This document shows, piece by piece, positions 1 to 8,656 of a stretch of DNA of 64,000 nt. The first letter of the stretch is position 1; every line of letters begins with the position of its first letter. A program made the translations under genes and the position numbers. Origin of the DNA: MGBC163016 sp964462135 (lineage in GTDB: Bacteria; Actinomycetota; Coriobacteriia; Coriobacteriales; Eggerthellaceae); contig CAYWWK010000008.1 of assembly GCA_964462135.1 (NCBI GenBank), positions 16,265-80,264 of the forward strand, written 5' to 3'. The notes below the pieces were generated by a model, which did no database searches, was not told where the DNA came from, and saw only the letters and a program-made list of their open reading frames with translations.

Positions 1-28
1 GAACTTCGGCAATTACGAGGATGAATAG
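1..28 (+). CDS. 3' end of an upstream gene (partial)
   Basis: The first bases read as an open frame ending NFGNYEDE and a TAG stop at 26-28. The next gene starts 3 bases later, so the two are probably co-transcribed. Only eight residues are visible and the product cannot be identified. Given the Fe-S protein that follows, an oxidoreductase subunit is possible, but that is a guess. Confidence 0.5.
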
Positions 29-31
29 CTG

Positions 32-1213
32 ATGCCATCCGTTGCCGATGTGCTCAGCTATGCTGACTATCTCAAGGTCAGTCCACTTGCCATCGATGAG
101 GATAGATGCGTTGCGGTGCGCAATCGCAACGCAACCTGTCGGCGTTGCCAGGATGCCTGCCTGGCAGACGCCATTACGGTGCAGCACAATGAGATCTCTG
201 TGGATGTGGACGCTTGCGTCAGATGCGGTGGCTGCGTTCCCACCTGCCCCACGTCGGCCCTTTCCTGGCTTGAACCCACCCGTTCCACCTTGATCGCGGA
301 TGTATTGAAAACCGCTGACAGGCCACGCGGCTTGGCTGTCATCGCCTGCGCCCGCGCCGCTTCCCGACATGAGGCGGATCCTGAACGATATGCGGAGGTG
401 CCTTGTCTTGGGGCGGTGGGGGAATCAGAGCTTCTGGAGTTGGCTTCCTGCGGGCTTGACGATCTCGTACTGGTCGACGGCGACTGCCGGACGTGCAGAT
501 ACGGTGCGGTTGACCAGCTGATCGCCAAGGCGCTGGACTGTGCGGCAGACTTGCTTGAAGCAGTGGATGCTTCTGTCATTCTCACACGTTCGAGATCCTT
601 TCCCACGGAGGTGCGGACATCCCAGCATGCAAACCTGAGGGGCGAGGACAGACGTGGGCTGCTGGCGCAGACAGGTCGATATGTGCGCAGTGTGGCTGGC
701 AATGTGGCCAAGAAGACGGTAGAGGAGAAGCTGGGCGCGGGCAAGGATGCGCCACGCACGTTGAAGGACCGTCTCACGGCAGGCAGGTCTGGGCGGATGC
801 CAACGTTCAAGCCGACGGAGAACTTCAGGATATTGGAATGCCTGGAAAAGATGACAGAACACCCTGAAGAACTGGTGGCATCGACGAGCGTCGTGGAGAC
901 GCGGCGGTTCGGATCGGTTTCCATCGATCCAGATGCCTGCTCAGGGTGCGGGCTCTGCGTCCTGTTCTGTCCGACGGCTGCGCTTTCCCATGCCTCCTTC
1001 GATGTTCCCGAACGGGAAGACCGGAAGTATCTGGAGTTCTCAGCTGAGCTGTGCACCCAATGCGGTCTGTGCCGCGACGTTTGCCTGCGAAAGTGCCTGG
1101 AGGTATCTTCTCGGGTCTCCTTGTCTTGTCTGTATGATCTTGAGCCTGAGCTTCTCGAGATATCGAAGCCCGAGGAGCGCGCCGCCCTGCTCGAGCGCTT
1201 CCGCTCATCCTGA
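32..1213 (+). CDS. Multi-cluster 4Fe-4S ferredoxin-type protein
   Basis: This 393-residue protein has two pairs of ferredoxin-like cluster motifs. The N-terminal pair uses Cys 26/36/39/43 and Cys 62/65/68/72. The C-terminal pair uses Cys 303/306/309/313 and Cys 341/344/347/351. Between them, around residues 105-160, lies a Cys-containing segment (CAR, PCLGA, DCRTCRYG) reminiscent of the small electron-transfer domain of MvhD-like proteins; that likeness is tentative. There is no signal peptide or membrane segment, so it should act in the cytoplasm as an electron carrier. It starts 3 bases after the upstream stop, which suggests an operon with an oxidoreductase outside the window. The first motif has an unusually long Cys26-Cys36 gap and may bind a non-standard cluster or only three clusters may be complete. 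Confidence 0.75.
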   Translation: MPSVADVLSYADYLKVSPLAIDEDRCVAVRNRNATCRRCQDACLADAITVQHNEISVDVDACVRCGGCVPTCPTSALSWLEPTRSTLIADVLKTADRPRGLAVIACARAASRHEADPERYAEVPCLGAVGESELLELASCGLDDLVLVDGDCRTCRYGAVDQLIAKALDCAADLLEAVDASVILTRSRSFPTEVRTSQHANLRGEDRRGLLAQTGRYVRSVAGNVAKKTVEEKLGAGKDAPRTLKDRLTAGRSGRMPTFKPTENFRILECLEKMTEHPEELVASTSVVETRRFGSVSIDPDACSGCGLCVLFCPTAALSHASFDVPEREDRKYLEFSAELCTQCGLCRDVCLRKCLEVSSRVSLSCLYDLEPELLEISKPEERAALLERFRSS

Positions 1214-1236
1214 CAGGGCAAAGGGCGTTGCGACAC

Positions 1237-1260
1237 GGGGCGCATGCAAGGATGCGCCCC
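1237..1260. terminator. Hairpin between convergent genes
   Basis: A perfect 9-bp inverted repeat (GGGGCGCAT / ATGCGCCCC, 6-base loop) lies between the stop of the ferredoxin gene and the stop of the convergent membrane-protein gene. It has no T tract on either side, so intrinsic termination is uncertain. Confidence 0.4.
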
Positions 1261-1284
1261 TGCGGGCTCTGGTCTGGCAGTAAT

Positions 1285-1953
1285 CTAGAAGGGATAGGTT
1301 CCTTGGGGAGGAACCTGCGGAGGAACGTGAGGTGGCTCGGCAGGTGGGATGGGGGCCGCGAGGATCTCGTTCTTATCCTTGTTCGCCATGACGGCGGAGA
1401 TGATGAACAGAACCGTCAGGATGATGTGTCCAGCGAAGAACGAGAGAACGGCGCCAATGATGCCGAACACCATGACCTGCCCCAGCTTCTCAGGCTTTCC
1501 CGCACGCACAAGTCCCAGGATGCCGAATACGAGCATCCCTGCAGATGCGATCATTTCCCAGATGAGGAGAGCGTCTATGATGCCGAACATGATATCAAGG
1601 GCTACGATATCGTCTTCATCAAGGTAATAGCTATAGTCGTAGTAGTCGGCTGGCAGGGTGTGCGAGATGGCTGATGGTGCCTGCTGGGCTTGATGAAGGC
1701 CCGTGTGATAGCGATCACCGTGATGACCATAGTCATAGTCATCCCAGAGATCGTCAAGATAATCGTAGTCGTAATCGTAGTCGAGGGAATCCTTCAGGGT
1801 GTAATAGCCGTCGGAGGCCACATAGTCGTAGATCATGTCCTTGCTGTTCGCCAGGAATGAGAAGATGGCCACAGAGGCAATGAGGTTGAGTGCTGACAGG
1901 ACGACCACTGCGATGTTCAGTCCCCGAATCAGCGATGAATGGCTTGTTTGCAT
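1285..1953 (-). CDS. Membrane protein with Tyr/Asp-rich loop
   Basis: Product of 222 residues and unknown function. Hydrophobic helices lie at about residues 10-32, 118-145 and 152-180. Between the first and second is a low-complexity acidic segment (about residues 56-115) made mostly of Tyr and Asp, with runs such as DYDYDYDY and DYYDYSYYLDEDD and a short His patch. The C-terminus is Pro-rich (PPAEPPHVPPQVPP). The DNA for the Tyr/Asp segment is a degenerate GTAGTC-like repeat. The start has a good ribosome binding site (GAGGAGGC). The acidic segment could bind cations or act as an extracytoplasmic linker; nothing in the sequence settles this. Confidence 0.6.
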   Translation of the reverse strand: MQTSHSSLIRGLNIAVVVLSALNLIASVAIFSFLANSKDMIYDYVASDGYYTLKDSLDYDYDYDYLDDLWDDYDYGHHGDRYHTGLHQAQQAPSAISHTLPADYYDYSYYLDEDDIVALDIMFGIIDALLIWEMIASAGMLVFGILGLVRAGKPEKLGQVMVFGIIGAVLSFFAGHIILTVLFIISAVMANKDKNEILAAPIPPAEPPHVPPQVPPQGTYPF

Positions 1954-1999
1954 GTTTGCCTCCTCATCCAGAATGACCGTGATCCATTCTACCCCAAAG

Positions 2000-2025
2000 A
2001 AAAAGACCTCCTTGCGGAGGTCTTT
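2000..2025 (-). terminator. Rho-independent terminator of mihF
   Basis: A perfect 10-bp stem (AAAGACCTCC / GGAGGTCTTT) with a 4-base loop is followed on the minus strand by TTTTTCTTT. It lies 24 bases after the mihF stop and points the same way. Confidence 0.85.
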
Positions 2026-2048
2026 GGACTCTCAGGGAGACTGCAGAT

Positions 2049-2357
2049 CTAGGCCAGCGCCTTCTTCAGGTTCTCCATCTGCTTGCTGCCCAAGCCTTGG
2101 ATGCGGCGAGTCTCAGGAATGCCCAGCTCTTCCATGAGCTTCTCTGTCTTGACCTTGCCGTAGCCTGGCAGAGCATTGATGAAGGACTTGACCTTCATGC
2201 GCCCAACAACAGGATCGTCAGCCTTGTTCAGTGCTTCTTCGGGGCTCATGATGCCCGTGGAAAGCTTCGTGGTGATCTCAGAGCGGGCTGCGCGGACGAT
2301 GCGGGCCTTCTCCAGAGCGGCTGCGCGTTGTTCAGCGGTCATTGTAGGTGCTGCCAT
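2049..2357 (-). CDS. mihF: Actinobacterial integration host factor
   Basis: The 102-residue product matches the actinobacterial IHF family, a nucleoid-associated DNA-binding protein unrelated in fold to proteobacterial IHF. It starts MAAPTMTAEQR and contains the family's long N-terminal helix followed by a helix-two-turn-helix-like region (FINALPGYGKVKTEKLME, then the GLGSKQMENLKKAL end). A longer open frame extends 60 codons upstream, but the extension has no family similarity. The chosen ATG has an AGAGAAAGA stretch upstream. The gene is monocistronic, with a strong terminator after it and about 420 bases of non-coding DNA upstream. It probably compacts DNA and affects recombination and transcription globally. 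Confidence 0.92.
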   Translation of the reverse strand: MAAPTMTAEQRAAALEKARIVRAARSEITTKLSTGIMSPEEALNKADDPVVGRMKVKSFINALPGYGKVKTEKLMEELGIPETRRIQGLGSKQMENLKKALA

Positions 2358-2777
2358 ATCATTCTCTTTCTCTAAGGCAACGGATATCGAGTGAAACTGC
2401 AGTGCGAATCCGTTGCATCGGTCATTTCGGTCGTCCGCGTGAGTGCGATTGAAGTACATGCGCACGTCCTGTGTGAGTGTAAAGATGGTAAAGCAAAATC
2501 CTTCTCCTGCGTCGAGAATTTTCCAAAATTGACTCAACAGGGGCTATTTTTCCCGTTGGATAGACCGTGAACGCCCCTCTGATGCCTGAAATCGATCACT
2601 CATCCAGCCAGCTTGTCGCATTTTGAGAGAGTCCGTTGGTCTCGGGCAATTGAGTGAAGGTGAGCTAGAATAGGACACCTGACGATGAGGAGCCCTGACA
2701 GCCAGCCTTGCGGTACACAGGCGTCTGGCAGACAGGGAATGGCGGTTCCCGAGCAAGGATACGAGGCGTGAATCCCT
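2358..2777. other. Non-coding region between divergent mihF and alarmone synthetase
   Basis: About 420 bases without a convincing gene. It must hold the promoters of both neighbours. A short A/T-rich palindrome (AATTTTCCAAAATT, 2519-2532) sits on the mihF side, and a TAGAAT -10-like element (2666-2671) on the other, but I could not pair either with a good -35 box. No RNA gene was recognised. Confidence 0.5.
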
Positions 2778-3665
2778 ATGACCACTCCAGGTTCTCTGAA
2801 TGACATCCGCATGAATGCTTCGGTCTTCTATCAGCGGGAACACAGGTCCTCGGCCCAAGAGGTCACCAGCAAGCTCACGCAGAACCGCATCCTCACCAAC
2901 AATGACATCGATGCGCTTACCGTGCTGGAGTATGCCGCACAGGACATCCTTCAGAAGTACCATGCTGCCATGCGCCAGATGGAAACCCGCCTGGAGACGC
3001 TTGACCAGGACTTGAAGCTGCGCAAGAGCCGCAATCCCATCCATCATATCGAGTCGCGGATGAAGTCGGTTCCCTCCATCTTCGAGAAGCTGGAGCGCTA
3101 TGGCAAGGACGCAACCCTTGAGGCCATGGAAACCTACATCATGGACATTGCTGGGTTGCGGGTCATCGTCTCCTACGTGCAGGACGCGTATTCCATCCTT
3201 GAGTACCTTGAGCACCAGGATGACCTTGAGGTGGTCACAGTCAAGGACTACATCGCTCAGCCGAAGAAGAACGGATACCGAAGCCTGCATCTCATCGTGA
3301 AGATACCGGTCTATTTCCTGAACGGGAAGCAATCCATCCCGGTGGAGATCCAGATCCGTACCATCGCCATGGACTTCTGGGCAAGCCTCGAGCATGATCT
3401 CAAATACAAATCGGTCTATGAGATAGAAGGCATCGATGTCAGCACCGAACTGAAGGCATGCTCCCAGATCATCAGTGGGGTTGAGAAGCGCATGCAGATA
3501 CTTGCGAATGCCTTGGAGGGAAACAAGACCCACCCCAAGCCGACGGCTGTCCAGCAGGCCAAGCAGATGAGCTTGACGACAACCTTGGAGACGCCTGCGG
3601 GAGTGGCGGTCGATCTGGCTGAGGATGAAGTGCAGAAGCAGGCGACCTCGGTCATTTCCACATGA
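2778..3665 (+). CDS. Small alarmone synthetase (RelA/SpoT domain)
   Basis: The 295-residue protein has a single RelA/SpoT-type nucleotidyltransferase domain, like the YjbM/YwaC small alarmone synthetases, which transfer pyrophosphate from ATP to GDP or GTP. Visible family motifs are RMKSVPSIFEKLERYG, DIAGLRVIVSYVQDAYSI, KDYIAQPKKNGYRSLHL and EIQIRTIAMDFWASLEH. There is no HD hydrolase domain and no TGS or ACT regulatory domain, so it should only synthesise (p)ppGpp. The N-terminal 80 residues are mostly helical. The ribosome binding site is weak. The amidinotransferase gene downstream has its own promoter, so this gene is probably transcribed alone. Confidence 0.88.
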   Translation: MTTPGSLNDIRMNASVFYQREHRSSAQEVTSKLTQNRILTNNDIDALTVLEYAAQDILQKYHAAMRQMETRLETLDQDLKLRKSRNPIHHIESRMKSVPSIFEKLERYGKDATLEAMETYIMDIAGLRVIVSYVQDAYSILEYLEHQDDLEVVTVKDYIAQPKKNGYRSLHLIVKIPVYFLNGKQSIPVEIQIRTIAMDFWASLEHDLKYKSVYEIEGIDVSTELKACSQIISGVEKRMQILANALEGNKTHPKPTAVQQAKQMSLTTTLETPAGVAVDLAEDEVQKQATSVIST

Positions 3666-3670
3666 ATCCC

Positions 3671-3699
3671 TTGAAGCCTGATACCAACGAAACTATAAT
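3671..3699 (+). promoter_or_regulatory. Sigma70-type promoter for the amidinotransferase
   Basis: TTGAAG and TATAAT are separated by exactly 17 bases, 42 bases upstream of the amidinotransferase ATG. A GAAAGAAGGGAAA ribosome binding site lies in between. This is one of the best promoter matches in the window. Confidence 0.75.
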
Positions 3700-3740
3700 C
3701 GCTACGGCTAAATCGGTGAAGTTGAAAGAAGGGAAACTCC

Positions 3741-4886
3741 ATGCCTAAGATCGTCAATTCATGGAATGACTGGGATCCGCTGAAGCACGTGATCGTGGGT
3801 CGCTGCGACAATGGGATGATTCCACCTGAGGAACCTGCCTCCTCGGAGAAGGTGCCAGTGGACTCTGACATGCGCGGCATGTGGGGCCTTCGTCCGCTCG
3901 AAACGGTGGAGAAGGGCAACGCCGCCCTTGAGCGTTTGGTGAAGATCCTGGAGGATCGAGGCATCAAGGTTGACAGGCCGACGCCTTTGCAATGGAACCA
4001 GAAGATTGGAACCCCTGACTTCACGAACGATTCAATGATGGGTTGCATGCCCCCGCGTGACGTGCTGCTTACCATCGGCAACGAGATCATGGCCGCAGCC
4101 CAATCGTTCCGCAGCCGCTATTTCGAGTACCTGGCCTATTGGCCGCTCATGGAGAAATACTTCGAAGAGGACCCGGACTTCATCTGGACGCAGGCTCCCC
4201 GTCCTCGTCTGACCGACAAATCCTACAAGCACAACTACTACGATGAGTCCATCTCCATCGAAGAGCGTCTGGTGCGCACGGCCAACAAGGATTTCGTCAC
4301 CACTGAGGTCGAACCCATGTGGGATGCTGCAGACTGGATGCGCATGGGACGCGACATCTTCGTCCAGCATGGTCTGACCACCAACCGCGCTGCCATGGAC
4401 TGGATGCAGCGCTATCATCCAGACCTGCGCATCCATGCCGTGAACTTCCCGGGCGATCCCTATCCCATCCACATCGATGCCACCTTCGTGCCGCTGCGCC
4501 CAGGTCTCATCATCAACAATCCGGTCCGTCCGCTTCCTCAGGAGCAACGGGCCATCTTCGAGGCGAATGACTGGCAGATCGTCGATGCGGCCCAGCCGGC
4601 CCATACCGAACCGCCTGCGCTCTGCTACTCAAGCGTCTGGCTGTCCATGAACTGCCTCGTGCTTGATCCGAAGACGGTTGTGGTGGAAGCGTCTGAGAAA
4701 TACCAGATGGAACAGATGGACCAGCTGGGTATGAATGTCATTCCTTGTGATCTGCGGGATGCCTATCCCTTTGGCGGCGGCCTACACTGCTGCACGGCTG
4801 ATGTCTATCGCGAAGGTGGATGCGAGGACTACTTCCCGAATCGCGTCAAGGACTCGACGTTGGTTCGACCTGAAATGTGGGATTAG
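3741..4886 (+). CDS. Glycine amidinotransferase-family protein
   Basis: The 381-residue protein belongs to the arginine:glycine amidinotransferase family of the pentein fold, which moves an amidino group from arginine to an amine acceptor through a covalent Cys-amidino intermediate. The catalytic elements are visible: Asp in EPMWDAAD (195-198), His244 in HIDATF, and Cys350 in GGGLHCCTADV, in the same place as the Cys of the HCWTCDV motif in animal enzymes. A second Cys (351) follows where family members have Trp. There is no signal peptide. The gene has its own promoter and terminator and no biosynthetic neighbours, so the acceptor is unknown. Bacterial relatives act in toxin and natural-product pathways; a metabolic guanidino-compound role is equally possible. 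Confidence 0.85.
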   Translation: MPKIVNSWNDWDPLKHVIVGRCDNGMIPPEEPASSEKVPVDSDMRGMWGLRPLETVEKGNAALERLVKILEDRGIKVDRPTPLQWNQKIGTPDFTNDSMMGCMPPRDVLLTIGNEIMAAAQSFRSRYFEYLAYWPLMEKYFEEDPDFIWTQAPRPRLTDKSYKHNYYDESISIEERLVRTANKDFVTTEVEPMWDAADWMRMGRDIFVQHGLTTNRAAMDWMQRYHPDLRIHAVNFPGDPYPIHIDATFVPLRPGLIINNPVRPLPQEQRAIFEANDWQIVDAAQPAHTEPPALCYSSVWLSMNCLVLDPKTVVVEASEKYQMEQMDQLGMNVIPCDLRDAYPFGGGLHCCTADVYREGGCEDYFPNRVKDSTLVRPEMWD

Positions 4887-4910
4887 CGCTTCTGCTTCCG
4901 TCCGCTTCGA

Positions 4911-4939
4911 AGACCCCGCCCATGCGGGGTCTTTTTTTT
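4911..4939 (+). terminator. Rho-independent terminator
   Basis: A GC-rich stem (AAGACCCCGC / GCGGGGTCTT, 3-base loop) is followed by eight T residues, 25 bases after the amidinotransferase stop. Confidence 0.92.
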
Positions 4940-5188
4940 ATGGAAACTCCTCCATTTACCCCCGACCGCGCAGTTTCTTCACATCTTCTCAGGATTACCC
5001 CTGTATCATCGTGGCTGAGGCTTGAGTCAAGTCAACAGCCAGTTAGCAGCTCATTGGCCAAGGAAGGGTGTCGCGTTGCAGACGCTGGGCAATGATCCGT
5101 AAATTGGTTGTTTGACAAGTCTCTTCTGCAGAGGGTCTCCCTGGGCAGGTCTGGTGTGCTTGGGAGAGGCCAGAAAGAAGGAGAAGGT

Positions 5189-6541
5189 ATGTCAGATCCT
5201 GCCAGCGGTGCTTCTGCACCCACCACCCAAGGCTCTTCTGAAGAGCAGGCGCCCCTGTCGCGCAATGTCATCAAGAAGGTGGCCGTCTCGTCATTTCTGG
5301 GGAACTTCATCGAATGGTTCGATTACGGTTCCTATTCCTATTTCGCCACCATCATCGCCGCGGTGTTCTTCACCTCGGAAGATCCGACCGTTGCGCTCAT
5401 ATCCACCTTCGCCGTCTTCGCGGTGTCCTTCGTCATGCGTCCCATCGGTGCTCTGTTCTGGGGCAGCTTGGGGGACAAGAAAGGCCGCAAATGGGCGCTT
5501 TCCGTTTCCATATTCTTGATGTCGGGGGCAACCTTCCTCATTGGGTGCCTGCCCAGCTATGCGGTCATCGGCCTGGGCGCACCTTTGCTGCTGCTTCTCC
5601 TTCGCATGATCCAAGGGTTTTCGGCGGCAGGTGAATATGCGGGTGCCGCCACGTTTCTGGCCGAATATGCTCCCGCGAAGAAGCGCGGGCTGTATTGCTC
5701 CATCGTGCCGGCATCCACTTCGGTGGGGCTGCTGGTTGGTTCCACGCTGGCAACGCTCATGACCATCTTCCTTTCACAGGATGCCATCTTGAGCTGGGGC
5801 TGGCGCATTCCCTTCCTGTTGGCAGGCCCGCTCGGCCTGGTGGCTCACTACATCCGCACCAAACTGGAGGATTCGCCTACGTATCAGGCCATGCAGGAGC
5901 AGCTGTCCGAGAAGGAGCACGCCGCTCAGCATCCGGTACGCAGCCTGTTCAAGCATCATCTGCGAGAACTCATCGTCTCGTTCGGTGCCTGCATGCTGAA
6001 CGCGGTTGGCTTCTATGCGGTACTCACCTATCTGCCCACCTATCTGGAAACGGCGGTGGGCATGCCGGCGGAGTCCTCCCAGATGGCCACCACCATCGCG
6101 CTTGTCGCCTATGTCGCCTTCATCTTCATCTCGGGCAAGCTCTCCGACGCGTTTGGGCGCAAGAAGATGCTCATCACGGCCTGCGTCCTGTTCGTCGTGC
6201 TGACGGTTCCGGCGTTCATGCTGTTGAACACCGCTGATTTCGCTATCGTCTTGGGTGTTGAGCTGGTGATGTGCTTCATCCTGACCATCAATGACGGCAC
6301 GCTGTCAAGCTATCTCACCGAAACGTTCCCCACCGATGTCCGCTATACCGGCTTCGCACTCAGCTTCAATCTGGCCAACGCCATCTTCGGTGGCACGGCA
6401 GCCATGATCTCGACGGCGCTCATCGCTGCGACGGGGTCGAACATAGCACCGGCTTGGTACATGGTGATCATCTCGCTGATCGCACTCATCGCCATGATCC
6501 TTTCCCACGAGAATTCCCATAAGGAATTGGACAGCATCTAG
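5189..6541 (+). CDS. MFS transporter, metabolite:H+ symporter type
   Basis: The 450-residue protein has about 12 membrane helices and the MHS-subfamily signature near the N-terminus (GNFIEWFDYGSYSYFAT). It also carries the MFS loop 2-3 motif (GSLGDKKGRK) and its repeat (GKLSDAFGRKK). This group includes proton-coupled symporters for dicarboxylates, betaine, proline and similar metabolites; the substrate here cannot be read. The ATG at 5189 was chosen because it has an AGAAGGAGAAGG ribosome binding site and begins the family-like sequence; an in-frame ATG 27 codons upstream adds nothing recognisable. The roughly 250 bases upstream contain no gene. Confidence 0.85.
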   Translation: MSDPASGASAPTTQGSSEEQAPLSRNVIKKVAVSSFLGNFIEWFDYGSYSYFATIIAAVFFTSEDPTVALISTFAVFAVSFVMRPIGALFWGSLGDKKGRKWALSVSIFLMSGATFLIGCLPSYAVIGLGAPLLLLLLRMIQGFSAAGEYAGAATFLAEYAPAKKRGLYCSIVPASTSVGLLVGSTLATLMTIFLSQDAILSWGWRIPFLLAGPLGLVAHYIRTKLEDSPTYQAMQEQLSEKEHAAQHPVRSLFKHHLRELIVSFGACMLNAVGFYAVLTYLPTYLETAVGMPAESSQMATTIALVAYVAFIFISGKLSDAFGRKKMLITACVLFVVLTVPAFMLLNTADFAIVLGVELVMCFILTINDGTLSSYLTETFPTDVRYTGFALSFNLANAIFGGTAAMISTALIAATGSNIAPAWYMVIISLIALIAMILSHENSHKELDSI

Positions 6542-6574
6542 ACGCCAAGGAGAAGAAAGAGAGGGTTCGTATCC

Positions 6575-8656
6575 ATGTTCATAAAGACCGTTAGATCGAT
6601 GAGCCTGCGTTCATGGCTCGTGTTGATCGCTCTTTCCATGATCATCGGATTCTGTGGAGTGTTCGGCTGGTCATATGGCAAGAGCCAGACAGGTGGGTCT
6701 GCCAGCATTGATGCACCTCTCGAATTGGTTCTGTCGGTGGTGGCCAGCGTCGTGGCCGCCTTCGTGCTGCTGTTGGTGAATGCAGGACTCACCAAATTGG
6801 CGTATCGCTCCTTGAATAAAGGGGATGAACCGTCAAAGCTGGATAAGGTGCTTCCGAAATTCACGCCCAGAAGCGTGGCTCTCTTCGCTCTCATCATTGT
6901 CGTGTTCTGGTCGCCGTATCTGGTAGCGGTCTTCCCTGGCGTGCTTTACAACGACACCGCTGTGCAGATGCAGCAGGTCTATGAAGGCGCCCATCCGCTC
7001 AATATCCGGTTTGGCGGCAATGCTGGATTGAGCGATGAGGAAGTTGAGCTCTATGCACAGTTGGAGGATTATGAGAAGAAGTCATCGGACATCACCGTGA
7101 CCGATGCATGGCTGGTGGATCATCACCCCTTCGCGCTCACACTCTTCTACGGTGCCGTCGCCTCAGCATCGGATGCGCTGTTCGGCAACTGGATGCCGGG
7201 CTTGGCCTTCTTGATGATCTTGCAGACCATCCTGTATGCAGGCGTGTTCTCGTTCACAGTCGCCTACCTGCGAAGCAGGGGTGCTCCACCGTCACTGTGT
7301 CTGACGGCCCTCCTCTTCTTCTGCCTTTTGCCCATCGTGCCGAATTTCGTTGCGATGATCATGAAGGACTGCGTCTTCGCGCTGTTCTTCATCCCCTATT
7401 TCCTCATGCTGGTCGAATGCGTATTGACGCGAGGTGCCCTGTTCAAGCGCAAGCGTGCCATCGTGGCCTTCGTGCTGATAGCCGTGTTCATGTGCCTGAC
7501 CAAGAAGACGGGTGTCTACGTGGTGGGAGCCACAGCGCTTTTCGGCCTGATCGCAAGCCTGATCGCGCTGAAAAGGGAAAAGGCGGCTTCGCGTGAGGAG
7601 GTGGCAAATGACCCTCGGTCATCTGCATGGGCCTTCTTCATGCAAGGGGGCATCTGCGCCCTTTTGATGTTCGCAATCGTTCCTTACGCCATCTTCCCTG
7701 CCTTGAATATCGCTCCGGGCAGCAAGGCTGAGGCATTTGGATTCATGTTCCAGCAAACCGTGCGCTCTATGATGGATTACGGACGCGATTCGCTCACGCA
7801 GGAAGAAAAAGCGGCCATCGCAGCTATCATGCGCGTGGGTGACATCGAGTGGGATTATGAGGCAAAGACACATGATCCCATCAAGATACGCGTGCGGGCA
7901 GATATGACCGATGAGCAGTTTGCTGATTATCTGAAAGCGTATATTGCCATGGGGATGCGATTCCCGACATCGTATATTGAGGCGATGCTGGGTTCATCTG
8001 CAGGATATCTTGCGCCTGTGGTGGCTACCGAGCCAGCAACGAAGACCTTCCACTGGGAATTGAGCTTCGATAATGACAGACCTATGCTTTGGCATATCGA
8101 AGAAACGGATTGGATGAAGGATGGCATCTACGGACTCTGGAATTTCCTCTATCGCGTACCGGTGATCGGCTGGCTGTTCAATGGTTGCACCTATACGCTT
8201 TGGATTCCCATAGCACTGCTGTTCTTCTGTCTGCGAAACCGTTTGAAGGGCGGCATTCTTTTCATGCCATTCGTGGTGGTGACAGGGTTCTGCCTCATCG
8301 GCCCTGTCTATGACATCAGGTACTGCCTGCCGGAGATATATCTGGCACCGGTACTCCTGGGGAGCATGGTCGCCTTGGGAAAGAATGTCTTCAAGGCGCG
8401 CGCCCTCGCAGCGGCATCTGGCACCTCTGGCACCGCTGCGGCAGACCGGGAGGCTGCCACGTCCTCTGGTTTGCAGGACGGTGAGGAGCGAGGCAAGGAT
8501 ATGCCTGAAGGAGAGGCGCACGCGGCCCCTGCGGTGCAGTCCCTTCCTCGCCAAAGCATTCAGATCGAGCCGCTCAATGCATCCGTGGAGTCGCCTTCGG
8601 AGAAACGCGCTGAGACCGATCCGACTATCACGCCTTCTGCCGATACGCCTGCATGA
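6575..8656 (+). CDS. Large polytopic membrane protein (DUF6020-like)
   Basis: The 693-residue protein has multiple membrane helices: two at residues 12-70, a central block at about 105-330, and a C-terminal block at about 530-610. These surround a soluble stretch at about 430-520. A conserved-looking DTAVQMQQ segment and a DHHPFALTLFYG motif follow the third helix, resembling the first periplasmic loop of GT-C glycosyltransferase-like proteins. The overall pattern matches the DUF6020 family. The last 80 residues are a low-complexity Ala/Ser/Glu tail. It starts 33 bases after the MFS gene and is probably co-transcribed. Its 3' end overlaps the convergent aminotransferase gene by 29 bases. A role in cell-surface glycan or polymer assembly is an inference. 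Confidence 0.65.
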   Translation: MFIKTVRSMSLRSWLVLIALSMIIGFCGVFGWSYGKSQTGGSASIDAPLELVLSVVASVVAAFVLLLVNAGLTKLAYRSLNKGDEPSKLDKVLPKFTPRSVALFALIIVVFWSPYLVAVFPGVLYNDTAVQMQQVYEGAHPLNIRFGGNAGLSDEEVELYAQLEDYEKKSSDITVTDAWLVDHHPFALTLFYGAVASASDALFGNWMPGLAFLMILQTILYAGVFSFTVAYLRSRGAPPSLCLTALLFFCLLPIVPNFVAMIMKDCVFALFFIPYFLMLVECVLTRGALFKRKRAIVAFVLIAVFMCLTKKTGVYVVGATALFGLIASLIALKREKAASREEVANDPRSSAWAFFMQGGICALLMFAIVPYAIFPALNIAPGSKAEAFGFMFQQTVRSMMDYGRDSLTQEEKAAIAAIMRVGDIEWDYEAKTHDPIKIRVRADMTDEQFADYLKAYIAMGMRFPTSYIEAMLGSSAGYLAPVVATEPATKTFHWELSFDNDRPMLWHIEETDWMKDGIYGLWNFLYRVPVIGWLFNGCTYTLWIPIALLFFCLRNRLKGGILFMPFVVVTGFCLIGPVYDIRYCLPEIYLAPVLLGSMVALGKNVFKARALAAASGTSGTAAADREAATSSGLQDGEERGKDMPEGEAHAAPAVQSLPRQSIQIEPLNASVESPSEKRAETDPTITPSADTPA

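Noticed and set aside
67..1245. 392-codon open frame on the minus strand opposite the ferredoxin gene
   Set aside because: It is the antisense shadow of a Cys-rich gene and shows no family motifs; its length comes from high GC content.
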